A program made the position numbers and the translations under genes. This document shows, in pieces, positions 8,705-17,777 of a stretch of DNA of 64,000 nt. Origin of the DNA: Sphingomonas alba. GTDB taxonomy: Bacteria > Pseudomonadota > Alphaproteobacteria > Sphingomonadales > Sphingomonadaceae. The DNA is taken from NCBI RefSeq assembly GCF_023516555.1, contig NZ_JAMGBD010000001.1:434001-498000 (forward strand), given 5' to 3'. The stretch's first letter is position 1. Every line of letters starts with the position of its first letter. Below the pieces are notes generated by a model. That model was not told the origin of the DNA. It saw nothing but the letters and a program-made list of their open reading frames with translations, and did no database searches.

Positions 8705-9427
8705 TCAACTCCGAGCCGCCGATCCCACAGCGACATCCTTGCCTTCGGGCTGTTCGAAAGTCGGCTGGCAGACCGCCACTTGCTTCAGCAATTCGTCCGA
8801 CACAGTGTCGGGTTTGATTGATTTGACGCCCAATTCGGCGGCGATCTTGTTCGAGATATCCATGTTCGGAGCCCACACCCGATTAAATATCCTGGCGGTC
8901 CGCACGTGTCCGTAGAGCATTCGACGGTCTTCCAGCGAGACCGGCCCGGGAAGCGCGAAGCGCTGGAGCTGCAGCCACTCGTCCAGTTCCTTCTGGATGA
9001 TCAGCGAGTTACTCTCGAGCTCATCGTAGAATTCCGCATATTTCTGGCGGTCCTTGGCCGGGACATGGGCGAAGACATCACCATCGCGGGTATCCCAGGC
9101 GCTCCGATACGGGGACAAAGTCATGGGCGCCGCCGCGATGATCTTGGGCAAGCTCTGCCCGTCGCGGGCCGACATAACCCAATCGGTCAGCTCCTTGAGC
9201 CGCTTCTCGTTGCAGTCGCTGCCGCGTGTGCGAACCTGATAGACGAACAGGTTGAGGCCGATTTCATGGTTGATAGTTCGTCGGAACTCACGGACAGCCG
9301 ATCGCATCTGCACGTCCTGGACGAGCTGCTGTGCGCCGAGCGCGAGCAGGACACCCAGGACGATCACGCCAACTTCGCCGATGAAGGCCCGCCAACCGTG
9401 CAGTGGCGTTGGAACGCGTACGCTCAT
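8705..9427 (-). CDS. single-helix membrane-anchored protein of unknown function
   Basis: Not assigned to a named family. The 240-aa product has a short cytosolic N terminus, one hydrophobic helix (about residues 16-36: EVGVIVLGVLLALGAQQLV) and a long soluble, helix-rich domain with a late Cys (VAVCQPTF). ATG 9427 was chosen because a strong purine run (GGGAGGGGG) sits just before it; an earlier ATG at 9454 lacks one. The same layout, including the E(V/L)xVIVxGVLxAL helix and a following charged helix, recurs in the protein at 23611-24417, so the two look like distant paralogues. The gene stands alone downstream of the ffh start on the same strand. Confidence 0.7.
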   Translation of the reverse strand: MSVRVPTPLHGWRAFIGEVGVIVLGVLLALGAQQLVQDVQMRSAVREFRRTINHEIGLNLFVYQVRTRGSDCNEKRLKELTDWVMSARDGQSLPKIIAAAPMTLSPYRSAWDTRDGDVFAHVPAKDRQKYAEFYDELESNSLIIQKELDEWLQLQRFALPGPVSLEDRRMLYGHVRTARIFNRVWAPNMDISNKIAAELGVKSIKPDTVSDELLKQVAVCQPTFEQPEGKDVAVGSAARS

Positions 9428-9553
9428 GCCCCCTCCCGTTCGCGACCATCGCAAAGCTGGCGGCCCCTCGCAACCTTCACGGGGTCAATTTCCGGAATCC
9501 CCCTGATGGTGGCGGCAGCGCAGCGCACCTAGCCCTGCCTTTGGAGGTGTCCC

Positions 9554-9940
9554 ATGCCGCATCGCACCGTCGCGCCCGTCCTGATCGCGCTTCTGACTAC
9601 CGCCCTCTCCGCAGCAGTCGGGCAGAGCCTGCCCTCAATCCCCGGCGCATCCTCTTTGATGAAGGGTGTCCCCAACGTCTCATCGATCAGCCCTGGCAAT
9701 GCCGCAGGCGTGCTCGGCTATTGCGTCCAGAACAAGGTGCTGGGCGGAGGTAGCGCTACGTCCACGCTCGGCAGCCTGATGAAGAAACCGGGCATCACCT
9801 CCGCCAGCGGCTACTCGGCAGGCAAGGCAGGCAATATCCTGACCGGCAACGGCCAGAAGTTCTCGCTGAACCAGGTTCCAAGCAACCTGAAATCGCAAGC
9901 CTGCAACGCAGTCCTCAAGCAGGCGCCGAAGTTCCTTTAG
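9554..9940 (+). CDS. DUF2501 (YjjA-like) secreted protein
   Basis: Small exported protein of 128 aa. It has a signal peptide (MPHRTVAPVLIALLTTALSA, probably cleaved around residue 22) and the DUF2501 core: GNAAGVLGYCVQNKVL, then a GS-rich segment, and a second conserved Cys in LKSQACNAVLKQAPKFL. The two cysteines probably form a disulfide in the periplasm. The function of the family is not established. GGAGG precedes the start. Its TAG stop overlaps the TAA stop of the convergent gene on the other strand (TTAG at 9937-9940). Confidence 0.8.
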   Translation: MPHRTVAPVLIALLTTALSAAVGQSLPSIPGASSLMKGVPNVSSISPGNAAGVLGYCVQNKVLGGGSATSTLGSLMKKPGITSASGYSAGKAGNILTGNGQKFSLNQVPSNLKSQACNAVLKQAPKFL

Positions 9941-10362
9941 CTGCCTTGCGGTTTCCGTGGTGGCCGGGGCCCTTTTCCTGGGCCGTTGCCGTTAGGACGG
10001 CCGGGCCCGCGCCTGCCCGGTCCCCGGCGCACATCCCGGCGATCCATCGGTCCGCGCCGTTCTCCTGGGCCGCCTCGCTGCCGCTCGGGAACGCGGTCCA
10101 TTGGCCGCGACTGCACTTCGTTTCGCGGACCGACGGCGTAACCTTCCTTCAGTAGCTCCCCGAACGCGGAACGAACGCTCTGGACTATCGAATCCTGCAC
10201 TTCCTTCGGCAGGTCCTCGAACGCAGTATTGCGATGGATGCTCTGCAGGTCGCGGAGCATGTTGTTCGGCAGGCCCTTGGAAGACGCGCGCAACGCCTCG
10301 ATGGCGTCTATGACGGCGGAGAAGAGGACGGATCGGACAACGTCGGCGGCGGCTTTTGGCAT
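9937..10362 (-). CDS. hypothetical protein with helical N terminus and Pro/Gly/Arg-rich tail
   Basis: Unrecognised 141-aa protein. Residues 1-75 form a helical domain (DVVRSVLFSAVIDAIEAL... EDLPKEVQDSIVQSVRSAFGELL). From about residue 85 the chain becomes a highly basic disordered tail of repeated RRGPGRR/GPG-type units, a composition often found in nucleic-acid-binding tails. No signal peptide is seen. It is convergent with the DUF2501 gene and the two stops overlap. Coding is supported by the amino-acid contrast between the two halves and by a start ATG in a suitable position. The function is unknown. Confidence 0.65.
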   Translation of the reverse strand: MPKAAADVVRSVLFSAVIDAIEALRASSKGLPNNMLRDLQSIHRNTAFEDLPKEVQDSIVQSVRSAFGELLKEGYAVGPRNEVQSRPMDRVPERQRGGPGERRGPMDRRDVRRGPGRRGPGRPNGNGPGKGPRPPRKPQGS

Positions 10363-10537
10363 GGCGGCTCATTGCACCGCATTGGCGCATTTCGGCAAGA
10401 TGGGCCGCCTGCCCTCGCGGATTAATTTGCCATTCAGGCCCGCACGACGAGCCGAGACAATTGCAGGACAAAGCTCGCTGCAAGCTTCCGAGACGGTTCG
10501 TTTTAACCTCGAAACCCGCGTCTTAGGGAGAAAAGTA

Positions 10538-11029
10538 ATGACTATGTTCAAAACAATGATGGCTGGTGGCCTTGGCCTTGCGGCGCTTGCAGCCGCCGCC
10601 CCCGCCAGCGCCCAGTATGGGTACTACAATGGATATAACGGCTATCAGCAGCCTTACGGCAACGCCTACGGCTATTACGGCAATCGGGCCAACATGACCC
10701 AGGTCGCTGCCAACCAGTGCGCCGCCGCCGTCCAGGCTCGCCTGAACAACCGCGTCGGGGTCCAGGGCATTCTCGGTGCCGTCCTTGGCGCCAATACGCG
10801 CGGCCAGGTGATCTCGATTTCGTCGACCCAGCCGAGCAGCAACCGCATCCGCGTGCGTGGTTTGGCCTCTAGCGGCCGCTACGCCTACAACAACGGCTAC
10901 GGTGCCTATGGTTACGGTGCCTATGGTGCCACCGGCTACGGCTATGCCAACGCCGCCGACCTGTCGTTCAGATGCGACGTGGACTACAGCGGCCGTGTCC
11001 GCGACATCGACATCAACCGCCGCCGCTAA
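10538..11029 (+). CDS. secreted Gly/Tyr-rich protein of unknown function
   Basis: The 163-aa precursor has a clear Sec signal peptide (MTMFKTMMAGG through APASA, with the mature chain starting QYGYYNGYNG). The mature protein starts with a Tyr/Gly/Asn-rich stretch. A middle domain holds one Cys (ANQCAAAVQARL) and a segment resembling small periplasmic proteins (VISISSTQPSSNRIRVRGLASSG). A second Gly-Tyr-Ala repeat (YGAYGYGAYGATGYGYA) comes next, then FRCDVDYSGRVRDIDINRR with a second Cys. Start 10538 follows GGGAG; an upstream in-frame ATG is not credible because it would bury the signal peptide. A strong terminator follows. Location is presumably periplasmic or outer-membrane associated. Confidence 0.75.
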   Translation: MTMFKTMMAGGLGLAALAAAAPASAQYGYYNGYNGYQQPYGNAYGYYGNRANMTQVAANQCAAAVQARLNNRVGVQGILGAVLGANTRGQVISISSTQPSSNRIRVRGLASSGRYAYNNGYGAYGYGAYGATGYGYANAADLSFRCDVDYSGRVRDIDINRRR

Positions 11030-11053
11030 CGAGCAGCGGGCTTAGGCAAGGGA

Positions 11054-11084
11054 GAGCGCCGGTTCACGCCGGCGCTCTTTCTTT
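11054..11084 (+). terminator. rho-independent terminator after the Gly/Tyr-rich secreted protein gene
   Basis: GAGCGCCGG (11054-11062) pairs with CCGGCGCTC (11069-11077) around a 6-nt loop, and TTTCTTT follows on the plus strand. It separates the secreted-protein gene from the dapF operon. Confidence 0.88.
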
Positions 11085-11130
11085 GTGCAAGGTGGACAGC
11101 GTGGGGCCCGCTCCCTAAGTCCGCGCGACG

Positions 11131-11931
11131 ATGGCGACGCGGTTCGACAAGATGCACGGGCTGGGGAATGACTTCGTCATCCTCGACGCCCGCGAGCAGG
11201 CGGTGGCGATGACCCCTGCCCTCGCCCAGCGCTTGGCCGACCGCCAGACCGGAATCGGCTGCGACCAGCTCATCCTGCTCGAGCCGTCGACCGTCGCCGA
11301 TCTCAAGATGCGGATCTGGAACCACGACGGCGGCGAGGTGCAGAGCTGCGGCAACGCCTCGCGCTGCGTCGTCGCGCTGACCGGCGCCAAGAGCCTGGAG
11401 ACGGGCGGCGGGATTGTCGAAGGCAGCGGTGCCGGCGATGACGTCGAGGTCAAACTGCCGGCACCGAAATTCGGCTGGGAAGACATTCCGCTGAGCTATC
11501 CGATGGACACATCGAGCCTGCCAATGGGCTGGGGACCGCTCGAAAAGCCGATGGCGGTCAATGTCGGCAATCCGCATGTTGTGTTTTTCGTGCCCGATCC
11601 ACGGCTGGTCGAATTGGGCAGCATCGGGCCAAGCATCGAGCATGATCCTGCCTTCCCCGAGCGGATCAACGTCAATGTCGCCAGCATCGGTGACGACGGC
11701 ATCACCCTGCGCACCTGGGAACGTGGCTCCGGACTGACCCGGGCCTGCGGCACCGGCGCCTGCGCGACTGCAGTCTGCGCCATTGCCTCGAAGCGCGTGA
11801 CTTCACCCGTCAAAGTGACGATGCGCGGCGGCACGCTGACCATCGGGTGGGAGCCAGGCGGCGAAATCAGCATGCGCGGAAGCGCGACGCACGTCTTCAC
11901 CGGGGAGATTGACCTCGGAGCCTTCAAGTGA
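11131..11931 (+). CDS. dapF: diaminopimelate epimerase
   Basis: Interconverts LL- and meso-diaminopimelate for lysine and peptidoglycan without a cofactor, using two cysteines as acid and base. Both are visible in the 266-aa protein: Cys 73 in SCGNASRC and Cys 206 in TRACGTGACATAV. The N-terminal KMHGLGNDFVILD is also diagnostic. It is the first gene of a six-gene run with 4-nt overlaps: its TGA overlaps the GTG start of mtaB. The upstream region is short (about 47 bp after the previous terminator) and must hold the promoter. Confidence 0.96.
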   Translation: MATRFDKMHGLGNDFVILDAREQAVAMTPALAQRLADRQTGIGCDQLILLEPSTVADLKMRIWNHDGGEVQSCGNASRCVVALTGAKSLETGGGIVEGSGAGDDVEVKLPAPKFGWEDIPLSYPMDTSSLPMGWGPLEKPMAVNVGNPHVVFFVPDPRLVELGSIGPSIEHDPAFPERINVNVASIGDDGITLRTWERGSGLTRACGTGACATAVCAIASKRVTSPVKVTMRGGTLTIGWEPGGEISMRGSATHVFTGEIDLGAFK

Positions 11932-13061
11932 CCGTCGAGGCGATTACCCTCGGTTGCCGGCTGAACTTCGCGGAGAGCGAGGCTCTCAAGGCGCGTGCCA
12001 AGGACAACAGCATCATCATCAACAGCTGCGCGGTGACGGCCGAAGCGGTGCGCCAGACGCGCCAGGCGATCCGCCGCGCCCGCCGCGAGCGGCCCGATGC
12101 GCGTATCGTCGCCACCGGATGCGCGGTGCAGCTCGAGCCTGACGCGTTTCGCGCGATGCCAGAGGTGGACGAGGTCTTGCTCAAGGATTTCGATCGTCCC
12201 GCGATTGCCGCCGGATTTCGCCAACGTGTCCGCAGCTTCGTTGCCGTCCAGACGGGGTGCGATCATCGCTGCACCTTCTGCACCATCTGGCAGGCGCGCG
12301 GGCCGAGCCGCTCGCTTCCGTTCGAGGCGATCCGCGACGCGGTTGCTCGCGAACTCGAGGATGGAGCGGCGGAGGTCGTCCTCACCGGTGTCGACATCAC
12401 CTCCTACGGAGGTGGCCTTGGCCCGCTTTGCGAGAAGCTGCTGGCCGCGCTTCCAAACCTCCAACGGCTCCGCCTTTCCTCACTCGACAGCATCGAGATC
12501 GACGAGACCTTGTTCGCACTGATCGCCGGCGAGCCGCGGCTGATGCCGCATTTCCACCTGTCGCTGCAGGCGGGCGACGATCTGATCCTCAAGCGCATGA
12601 AGCGCCGCCACAGCCGTGCACAGTCGGTCGCGTTGGTCGAGCGGATCAAAACAGCGCGGCCGGACGCAACGATCGGCGCCGACTTGATCGCGGGCTTCCC
12701 GACCGAGACCGAGGACGCGGCCTTGAATTCCCTTCGCCTGTTGGATGACTGCGACATCATTGCCGCGCACGTCTTCCCCTTCTCGCCCCGGCCCAACACG
12801 CCGGCGGCGCGGATGCCGCAGCTTGAGCGCGAGATCATCAAGGCGCGAGCTGCCCGGCTGCGCGAGGCTGCTGCGAAGCGGCGCTCGGTCTGGCTAAACA
12901 GCCTTGTCGGATCGACCCAGCCGGTGCTGATCGAGAATGGGGAGAAGGGTCACACAGATGCCTTTGCGCCGGTGTTTATCGCCGGCTCGAAGCGCGGCGA
13001 CACTGGGCCCGCTACAATCACAGGACTGAAGGACGATATACTGGTCGGGGTATTTGCATGA
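11928..13061 (+). CDS. mtaB: tRNA t6A37 methylthiotransferase MtaB
   Basis: Radical-SAM enzyme that adds a methylthio group to t6A at position 37 of ANN-decoding tRNAs. The 377-aa protein has the N-terminal UPF0004 domain with its own cluster cysteines (LGCRLN, Cys 10; INSCAVT; ATGCAVQ). The radical-SAM triad is CDHRCTFC (Cys 111, 115, 118), followed by TGVDITSYG, and a short TRAM-like tail ends the protein. The sequence LGCRLNFAE and the MtaB-type spacing favour MtaB over MiaB or RimO. Start is GTG 11928, overlapping the dapF stop, and its own stop overlaps the ftsY ATG. Confidence 0.92.
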   Translation: MTVEAITLGCRLNFAESEALKARAKDNSIIINSCAVTAEAVRQTRQAIRRARRERPDARIVATGCAVQLEPDAFRAMPEVDEVLLKDFDRPAIAAGFRQRVRSFVAVQTGCDHRCTFCTIWQARGPSRSLPFEAIRDAVARELEDGAAEVVLTGVDITSYGGGLGPLCEKLLAALPNLQRLRLSSLDSIEIDETLFALIAGEPRLMPHFHLSLQAGDDLILKRMKRRHSRAQSVALVERIKTARPDATIGADLIAGFPTETEDAALNSLRLLDDCDIIAAHVFPFSPRPNTPAARMPQLEREIIKARAARLREAAAKRRSVWLNSLVGSTQPVLIENGEKGHTDAFAPVFIAGSKRGDTGPATITGLKDDILVGVFA

Positions 13062-13972
13062 GTTGGCTCGACCGGCTGACCGCCGGCTTCAAGAAGACCG
13101 CGGACAAGGTCGGGGAGAACCTGACTGGCATCGTCAAGGAACAGGCGCTCGACACCGCGACCCTCGACGATATCGAGGAAGCGCTGATCGCTTCGGACCT
13201 CGGACCCGAAGCATCCAAACGCATTCGCGAGGCCATCGCCGCCCGCAAGTTCGAGCAACTCGACGAGCGCGGCCTGCGCACGATCCTCGCCGAGGAAATT
13301 GAAAAGATCCTGGCGCCGGTGGCCAAACCGCTCGACGTCTGGGGCTTCCCGCGACCGCACGTCATCCTGGTGATCGGGGTCAACGGCTCCGGCAAGACCA
13401 CGACGATCGGCAAGCTCGGCCATTGGCTGAAGGAGCAGGATTATGGCGTCCTCCTGGCTGCCGGAGACACATTCCGGGCGGCGGCCATCGAGCAATTGCA
13501 GATCTGGGGTGATCGCATCGGCGCTCCGGTCATTGCCGGCAAGGAGGGCGGCGACGCCGCCGGCATCGTCTATGACGGGGTCAAGCAGGCAACCGCACAG
13601 GGCATCGACTGCCTGATCGTCGATACGGCCGGCCGGCTGCAGAACAAGACGCACCTGATGGAAGAATTGTCCAAGGTCCGCCGCGTCCTCGGCCGCCTCA
13701 ACCCCGAGGCACCGCACGACATCCTGCTCGTCCTCGACGCCACGACCGGGCAGAACGCGCTCAACCAGATCGAAGTCTTCAAGGAGAGCGCCGGCGTGAC
13801 GGGCCTCATCATGACCAAGCTCGACGGCACGGCACGCGGCGGCGTCCTGGTCGCGGCGGCGGAGAAGTTCGGAATGCCGATCCATGCAATCGGCGTCGGC
13901 GAAGGCGCCGGGGACCTTCGGCCCTTCGATCCCCGTGCGGTTGCGCGCGCCATTGCAGGTCTGCCAGCATGA
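13058..13972 (+). CDS. ftsY: signal recognition particle receptor FtsY
   Basis: Membrane-associated SRP receptor GTPase, partner of Ffh. The 304-aa protein has a short amphipathic N terminus (SWLDRLTAGFKKTADKVGENL) rather than the long acidic A domain of E. coli. The NG domain follows: ALIASDLGPEASKRI, VNGSGKTTTIGKL, AGDTFRAAAIEQL, DTAGRLQNKTHLMEEL, TKLDGTARGG and GVGEGAGDLRPF. The short N terminus is normal for alphaproteobacteria. Its ATG overlaps the mtaB stop by 4 nt and its stop overlaps the start of yciB by 4 nt. Confidence 0.97.
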   Translation: MSWLDRLTAGFKKTADKVGENLTGIVKEQALDTATLDDIEEALIASDLGPEASKRIREAIAARKFEQLDERGLRTILAEEIEKILAPVAKPLDVWGFPRPHVILVIGVNGSGKTTTIGKLGHWLKEQDYGVLLAAGDTFRAAAIEQLQIWGDRIGAPVIAGKEGGDAAGIVYDGVKQATAQGIDCLIVDTAGRLQNKTHLMEELSKVRRVLGRLNPEAPHDILLVLDATTGQNALNQIEVFKESAGVTGLIMTKLDGTARGGVLVAAAEKFGMPIHAIGVGEGAGDLRPFDPRAVARAIAGLPA

Positions 13973-14598
13973 CCGAAGCGCCCACGAAAACCAAAAGCCC
14001 GAGCCCCTGGGTCCGCTACGCCATCGAATATGGCCCGCTGCTGATCTTTTTCCTGACGTACAAATTCGCGCCCTACGACCGGCTTACGGCGACTCTCCTT
14101 GCCACGGGCGTGTTCATGGCGGCGATCCTGGTCGCATTAGTGGCAGCGCTGGTCGTCCTGAAACGCGTGCCGCCGATTACCTGGCTCTCGGCGGTCCTTG
14201 TCATCGTCATGGGCGGGATCACGCTTTACCTGCACGACGCGCGCTTCATCCAGATGAAGCCGACGATCATCTACGCCGTCCTCGCTGCCATCCTGTTCAT
14301 CGGCATTCTCAGGAAGAAGCCGGTGTTGAAATGGCTGTTCGGCGAGATTTTCCCCGGTCTGGACGAGACGGGCTGGCTGAAGCTCACCCGCAACTGGGCC
14401 TTCTATTTCCTCTTTCTCGCCCTCGCCAACGAGGTCATCCGCGCAACCATGAGCTTCGACGCCTGGCTGACCATCAAGGTCTGGGGGGTTACGATCCTTT
14501 CGATCGTCTTTGCCGCCGCCAACGTGCCCATGCTTCTCCGCCATGGCCTTGATCCTGAAGAGAAAGACAAGCCGCTGGACATTGGAGCCGTCGAATGA
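13969..14598 (+). CDS. yciB: inner-membrane septation protein A (YciB/IspZ family)
   Basis: Multi-pass inner-membrane protein implicated in cell-envelope integrity and septation. The 209-aa product has the family opening [15 protein letters not shown] and about five to six hydrophobic helices. The diagnostic [14 protein letters not shown] and [20 protein letters not shown] segments are present, as is the late [19 protein letters not shown]. The N-terminal 15 residues are polar and variable. It is the fourth gene of the overlapping dapF operon, between ftsY and an ABC transporter. Confidence 0.93.
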   Translation: MTEAPTKTKSPSPWVRYAIEYGPLLIFFLTYKFAPYDRLTATLLATGVFMAAILVALVAALVVLKRVPPITWLSAVLVIVMGGITLYLHDARFIQMKPTIIYAVLAAILFIGILRKKPVLKWLFGEIFPGLDETGWLKLTRNWAFYFLFLALANEVIRATMSFDAWLTIKVWGVTILSIVFAAANVPMLLRHGLDPEEKDKPLDIGAVE

Positions 14599-15530
14599 GC
14601 GCCATCCTTTCGATCCGGGGCTTGCGCAAGTCGTACGCGACCGGCGTCGAGGCGCTGAAGTCGGTCGACCTCGACATCAACAGGGGCGAGATTTTCGCGC
14701 TGCTCGGGCCCAACGGCGCCGGCAAGACGACGATGATCAACATCGCCTGCGGTATCGTTACCCCTACCGAGGGCGAAGTGCTGGTCGACGGCAGGAATTG
14801 GCAGACCGATTACCGCCATGCTCGCACCCGCATTGGCCTGGTGCCGCAGGAACTGAGCACCGACGCCTTCGAAAGCGTCTGGAACACCGTCAGCTTCAGC
14901 CGCGGCCTGTTCGGCAAGCCGCGCGATGCCGGCAAGATCGAGACTTTGCTGAAGCGCCTGTCGCTATGGGACAAGCGGAAGTCGGAAATGCGTTTCCTGT
15001 CGGGCGGCATGAAGCGGCGCGTGATGATCGCCAAGGCACTTAGCCACGAACCGGACATTCTTTTCCTCGACGAGCCGACCGCCGGCGTCGATGTCGAGTT
15101 GCGCCGGGACATGTGGGACATCGTCCGCGACCTAAGGCGCGACGGCACGACCATCATCCTGACGACGCACTACATCGAAGAGGCCGAGGAAATGGCCGAC
15201 CGCGTCGGCGTCATCAGCAAGGGCCAATTGATCGCCATCGACGAAAAGAAAGCACTGATGGCGAAGATGGGCCGCAAGACCCTCAAGATCACTCTCAGCG
15301 ACCCCGTCGAGGCGGTCCCGGCAGGCCTCGAGGAATGGAATTTGGTGCTGGAGGACGACGGACACCAGCTTTGCTACGCCTTTGACAGCAATGCCGAGCG
15401 GACGGGCATCGCATCGCTGATGCGGCGGCTGAGCGAACTGCACATCGGCTACAAGGATCTGTCGACCCGCCAGTCGAGTTTGGAAGACATCTTCGTCCAG
15501 CTGGTCCACGCACCGGAGAAAGCCGCATGA
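14595..15530 (+). CDS. ABC transporter ATP-binding protein (YadG-like)
   Basis: The 311-aa nucleotide-binding subunit shows Walker [10 protein letters not shown] (about 38-46), Q-loop VPQEL, signature LSGGMKRRV, Walker [14 protein letters not shown] and H-loop [15 protein letters not shown]. The C-terminal ~90 residues are a variable regulatory region ([17 protein letters not shown]). The pairing with a 253-residue ABC-2 permease, overlapping by 4 nt, matches YadG/YadH, an ABC-2 exporter of unknown substrate. Daunorubicin-type resistance pumps have the same form, so the substrate should not be inferred. Confidence 0.92.
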   Translation: MSAILSIRGLRKSYATGVEALKSVDLDINRGEIFALLGPNGAGKTTMINIACGIVTPTEGEVLVDGRNWQTDYRHARTRIGLVPQELSTDAFESVWNTVSFSRGLFGKPRDAGKIETLLKRLSLWDKRKSEMRFLSGGMKRRVMIAKALSHEPDILFLDEPTAGVDVELRRDMWDIVRDLRRDGTTIILTTHYIEEAEEMADRVGVISKGQLIAIDEKKALMAKMGRKTLKITLSDPVEAVPAGLEEWNLVLEDDGHQLCYAFDSNAERTGIASLMRRLSELHIGYKDLSTRQSSLEDIFVQLVHAPEKAA

Positions 15531-16288
15531 ACGTCCATGGGATGGCGGCGATCTATCGCTTCGAAATGGCCCGCGCCGGCCGGACCCTGTGGCAGAGCCT
15601 GGTCACGCCGGTCATCACTACCGCCCTCTATTTCGTAGTCTTCGGCGCCGCGATCGGCAGGCACATGGCGGACATGGACGGGGTGAGCTTCGGCAGCTTC
15701 ATTGTCCCCGGCCTGACCCTGCTCAGCGTCTTCATGCAGTCGATCTTCAACGCCAGCTTCGGCATCTACTTCCCGAAGTTCGTCAGCACGATCTACGAGT
15801 TGCTATCCGCCCCCATATCAAGCCTCGAAACGGTCATCGCCTATGTCGGTGCGGCCGTGTCCAAGTCGATCATCCTGGCATTGGTGACACTGGCGACGGC
15901 GACACTCTTCGTCCACGTGCGCGTCGAACATCCGCTCCTGATGGTCCTGTTCCTGGTGCTGATCACCACAGGCTTCTGCCTGATGGGGTTCGTCATCGGC
16001 ATATGGGCGGGAAATTTCGAACAGCTGCAGATCATCCCCATGCTGATCATCACGCCCCTGACCTTCCTGGGGGGCGCCTTCTATTCGGTCAGCGCGCTCG
16101 CCGAGCCGTTTCGGACGATCACTTTATTCAACCCCGTCGTCTATTTGATCAGCGGGTTCCGCTGGACCTTTTACGGCGTCGCCGATGTGCCGGTCTGGGC
16201 GAGCTTGGCGGTGATGATTGCAATCATCGCGGTTTGCCTTGCCGTGACCGGCTGGATGTTCAGGACCGGCTACAGGCTAAAGCAATAG
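15527..16288 (+). CDS. ABC-2 type permease (YadH-like)
   Basis: The 253-aa integral membrane subunit is partner of the preceding ATPase. About six hydrophobic segments are evident, with family-typical stretches such as [52 protein letters not shown] and [12 protein letters not shown]. It is the last gene of the dapF operon. A long palindromic repeat lies just after its stop and before the convergent sodB, probably serving as terminator. Confidence 0.91.
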   Translation: MNVHGMAAIYRFEMARAGRTLWQSLVTPVITTALYFVVFGAAIGRHMADMDGVSFGSFIVPGLTLLSVFMQSIFNASFGIYFPKFVSTIYELLSAPISSLETVIAYVGAAVSKSIILALVTLATATLFVHVRVEHPLLMVLFLVLITTGFCLMGFVIGIWAGNFEQLQIIPMLIITPLTFLGGAFYSVSALAEPFRTITLFNPVVYLISGFRWTFYGVADVPVWASLAVMIAIIAVCLAVTGWMFRTGYRLKQ

Positions 16289-16302
16289 ACCGAGGGTACC
16301 GA

Positions 16303-16398
16303 ACTCGCTCGTCCTGAGCGAAGTCGAAGGGCGCCCCGCGAGGGGGTGCGAGACGCCCTTCGACTACGCGCTATTGCGCTCCGCTCAGGACGAACGGA
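16303..16398. repeat. REP-like palindromic repeat between convergent genes
   Basis: An imperfect inverted repeat is built from a unit of the form CTCGTCCTGAGCGAAGTCGAAGGGCG (quoted here in parts: CTCGTCCTGAGCG and AAGTCGAAGGGCG). The left copy lies at 16307-16333 and the inverted copy ends at 16398 with CGCTCAGGACGAACGG. The arms GAAGGGCG and CGCCCTTC bracket a GC-rich loop. Repeats of this type are common between convergent genes of sphingomonads. It fills nearly the whole gap between the permease and sodB. Confidence 0.75.
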
Positions 16399-16406
16399 TT
16401 GCTGGA

Positions 16407-17060
16407 TTAGGCCGTCTCGGCTTCGCGCGCCGTTGCCGGTTCCTGGTCGGCGCGGCTCAGGCCATCGCCGTCGAGGTTCCTGGCCACGAAATCCCAGTTG
16501 ATGATCTTGCCGAGCACGCTTTCCGCGTAGCGCGGCCGTTCGTTGCGATAGTCGATGTAATAGGCGTGCTCCCACAGATCGAGCGTCAGCAGGGGCTGCA
16601 TACCGTCATAGACGATCGGCGTGTCGGCATCGTGGAGCGAGGTCACTTCCAACTTGCCTCGGTTGAGGACCAGCCAAGACCAGCCGTTGGAGAAATGATT
16701 GACGGATTCGTCTTTCAGCTTCGCCAGAAGCGCGTCAGTGCCGCCAAAGCTTTCGGCGATCAGGTCCTTGAGTTTACCGGTCGGTTGCTGGCCGTCGGCC
16801 GGTGCCAGGCATTGCCAGAAGAAACTGTGGTTCCAGATCTGCGCGGCATTGTTGAAGACCTTCTTGTCGCCGCTTTGGTGAGCCTGCCGGACCACCTCGA
16901 CGAGATTGGTTTCACGCGCCTTCCCTTCGGTCAGGAAGCCGTTGAGCTTGTCGACATAAGCCTTGTGATGCTTGCCGTGGTGGTAATCGAGCGTCTCGCC
17001 CGACATGACCGGGTCCAGGGCATTACGGTCGAATGGCAATTCGGGAAGCTGGAAAGGCAT
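16407..17060 (-). CDS. sodB: superoxide dismutase, Fe/Mn family (Fe-type)
   Basis: Dismutates superoxide to peroxide and oxygen in the cytosol. The 217-aa protein has metal ligands in DYHHGKHHKAYV (His about 27), NHSFFWQCL (His about 78) and DLWEHAYYIDY (Asp and His about 162-166). AAQIWNHSFFW and FGGTDALLAKLK point to the iron type. The C-terminal ~18 residues (DGDGLSRADQEPATAREAETA) extend beyond the usual end and are low in complexity. It is convergent with the ABC permease and divergent from the PuuD-like gene. Confidence 0.95.
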   Translation of the reverse strand: MPFQLPELPFDRNALDPVMSGETLDYHHGKHHKAYVDKLNGFLTEGKARETNLVEVVRQAHQSGDKKVFNNAAQIWNHSFFWQCLAPADGQQPTGKLKDLIAESFGGTDALLAKLKDESVNHFSNGWSWLVLNRGKLEVTSLHDADTPIVYDGMQPLLTLDLWEHAYYIDYRNERPRYAESVLGKIINWDFVARNLDGDGLSRADQEPATAREAETA

Positions 17061-17198
17061 GAGTCTTCATCCTCAATCTTGAGTTCCCTCCCTCAACGCA
17101 GATGGGGATGCGGAAGCTCCGCTTCCAGCCCTACAAATGCTTGCGGTCGGGCGTGCTGGGGGCGTAACAAATCTACTGCAAGAGACGGGGGAGTTTCG

Positions 17199-17768
17199 AT
17201 GGACAAGTTATTTGCGAACCTGAACGCTGTGATCGGCATCGGCCTGGTGCTGGCACTGGCGTTGATGGGTGTTTTTCACGCCGACACGATCACGGCCGCG
17301 GTCGTCTTCCGCTGGCTGCATGTCTTCTTCGGCATCATGTGGATCGGCCTGCTCTATTATTTCAATTTCGTGCAGATCCCGACCATGCCGACCGTGCCCG
17401 CCGAGCTGAAGCCGGGCGTCTCCAAATATATCGCACCGAACGCCTTGTTCTATTTCCGCTGGGCGGCGGCGCTCACCGTGCTGATGGGCCTGATCCTCGC
17501 CTATTTGAATGGCTATGCGAAAGAAGCGCTGACCTTCCAGTCGGGCTTCCAACTGATCGGCACCGGCATGTGGCTGGGCCTCGTCATGGCATTCAACGTC
17601 TGGTTCATCATCTGGCCGAACCAGAAGAAGGCGCTGGGCATCGTTGAAGCGGATGACACGACAAAGGCTGCCGCCGCGAAAACGGCCATGATTGCCTCGC
17701 GGCTCAATACCTTGCTGTCCATCCCGATGCTTTACGCGATGGCCAGCTTCCAGACTCTGCCCCGCTAG
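17199..17768 (+). CDS. PuuD-like membrane protein (urate oxidase N-terminal domain only)
   Basis: The 189-aa protein has four to five hydrophobic helices and conserved histidine and tryptophan residues in VVFRWLHVFFGIMWIGLLYYFNF and GMWLGLVMAFNVWFIIWPNQKKALG, resembling the membrane part of PuuD-type urate hydroxylases. Full PuuD proteins are about 400 residues and end in a c-type cytochrome; here there is no CxxCH motif and the chain stops after the membrane part. Urate oxidation is therefore unproven. No purine-catabolic genes are nearby. Start 17199 follows GGGGGAG. Confidence 0.7.
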   Translation: MDKLFANLNAVIGIGLVLALALMGVFHADTITAAVVFRWLHVFFGIMWIGLLYYFNFVQIPTMPTVPAELKPGVSKYIAPNALFYFRWAAALTVLMGLILAYLNGYAKEALTFQSGFQLIGTGMWLGLVMAFNVWFIIWPNQKKALGIVEADDTTKAAAAKTAMIASRLNTLLSIPMLYAMASFQTLPR

Positions 17769-17777
17769 GGGCGAGGC

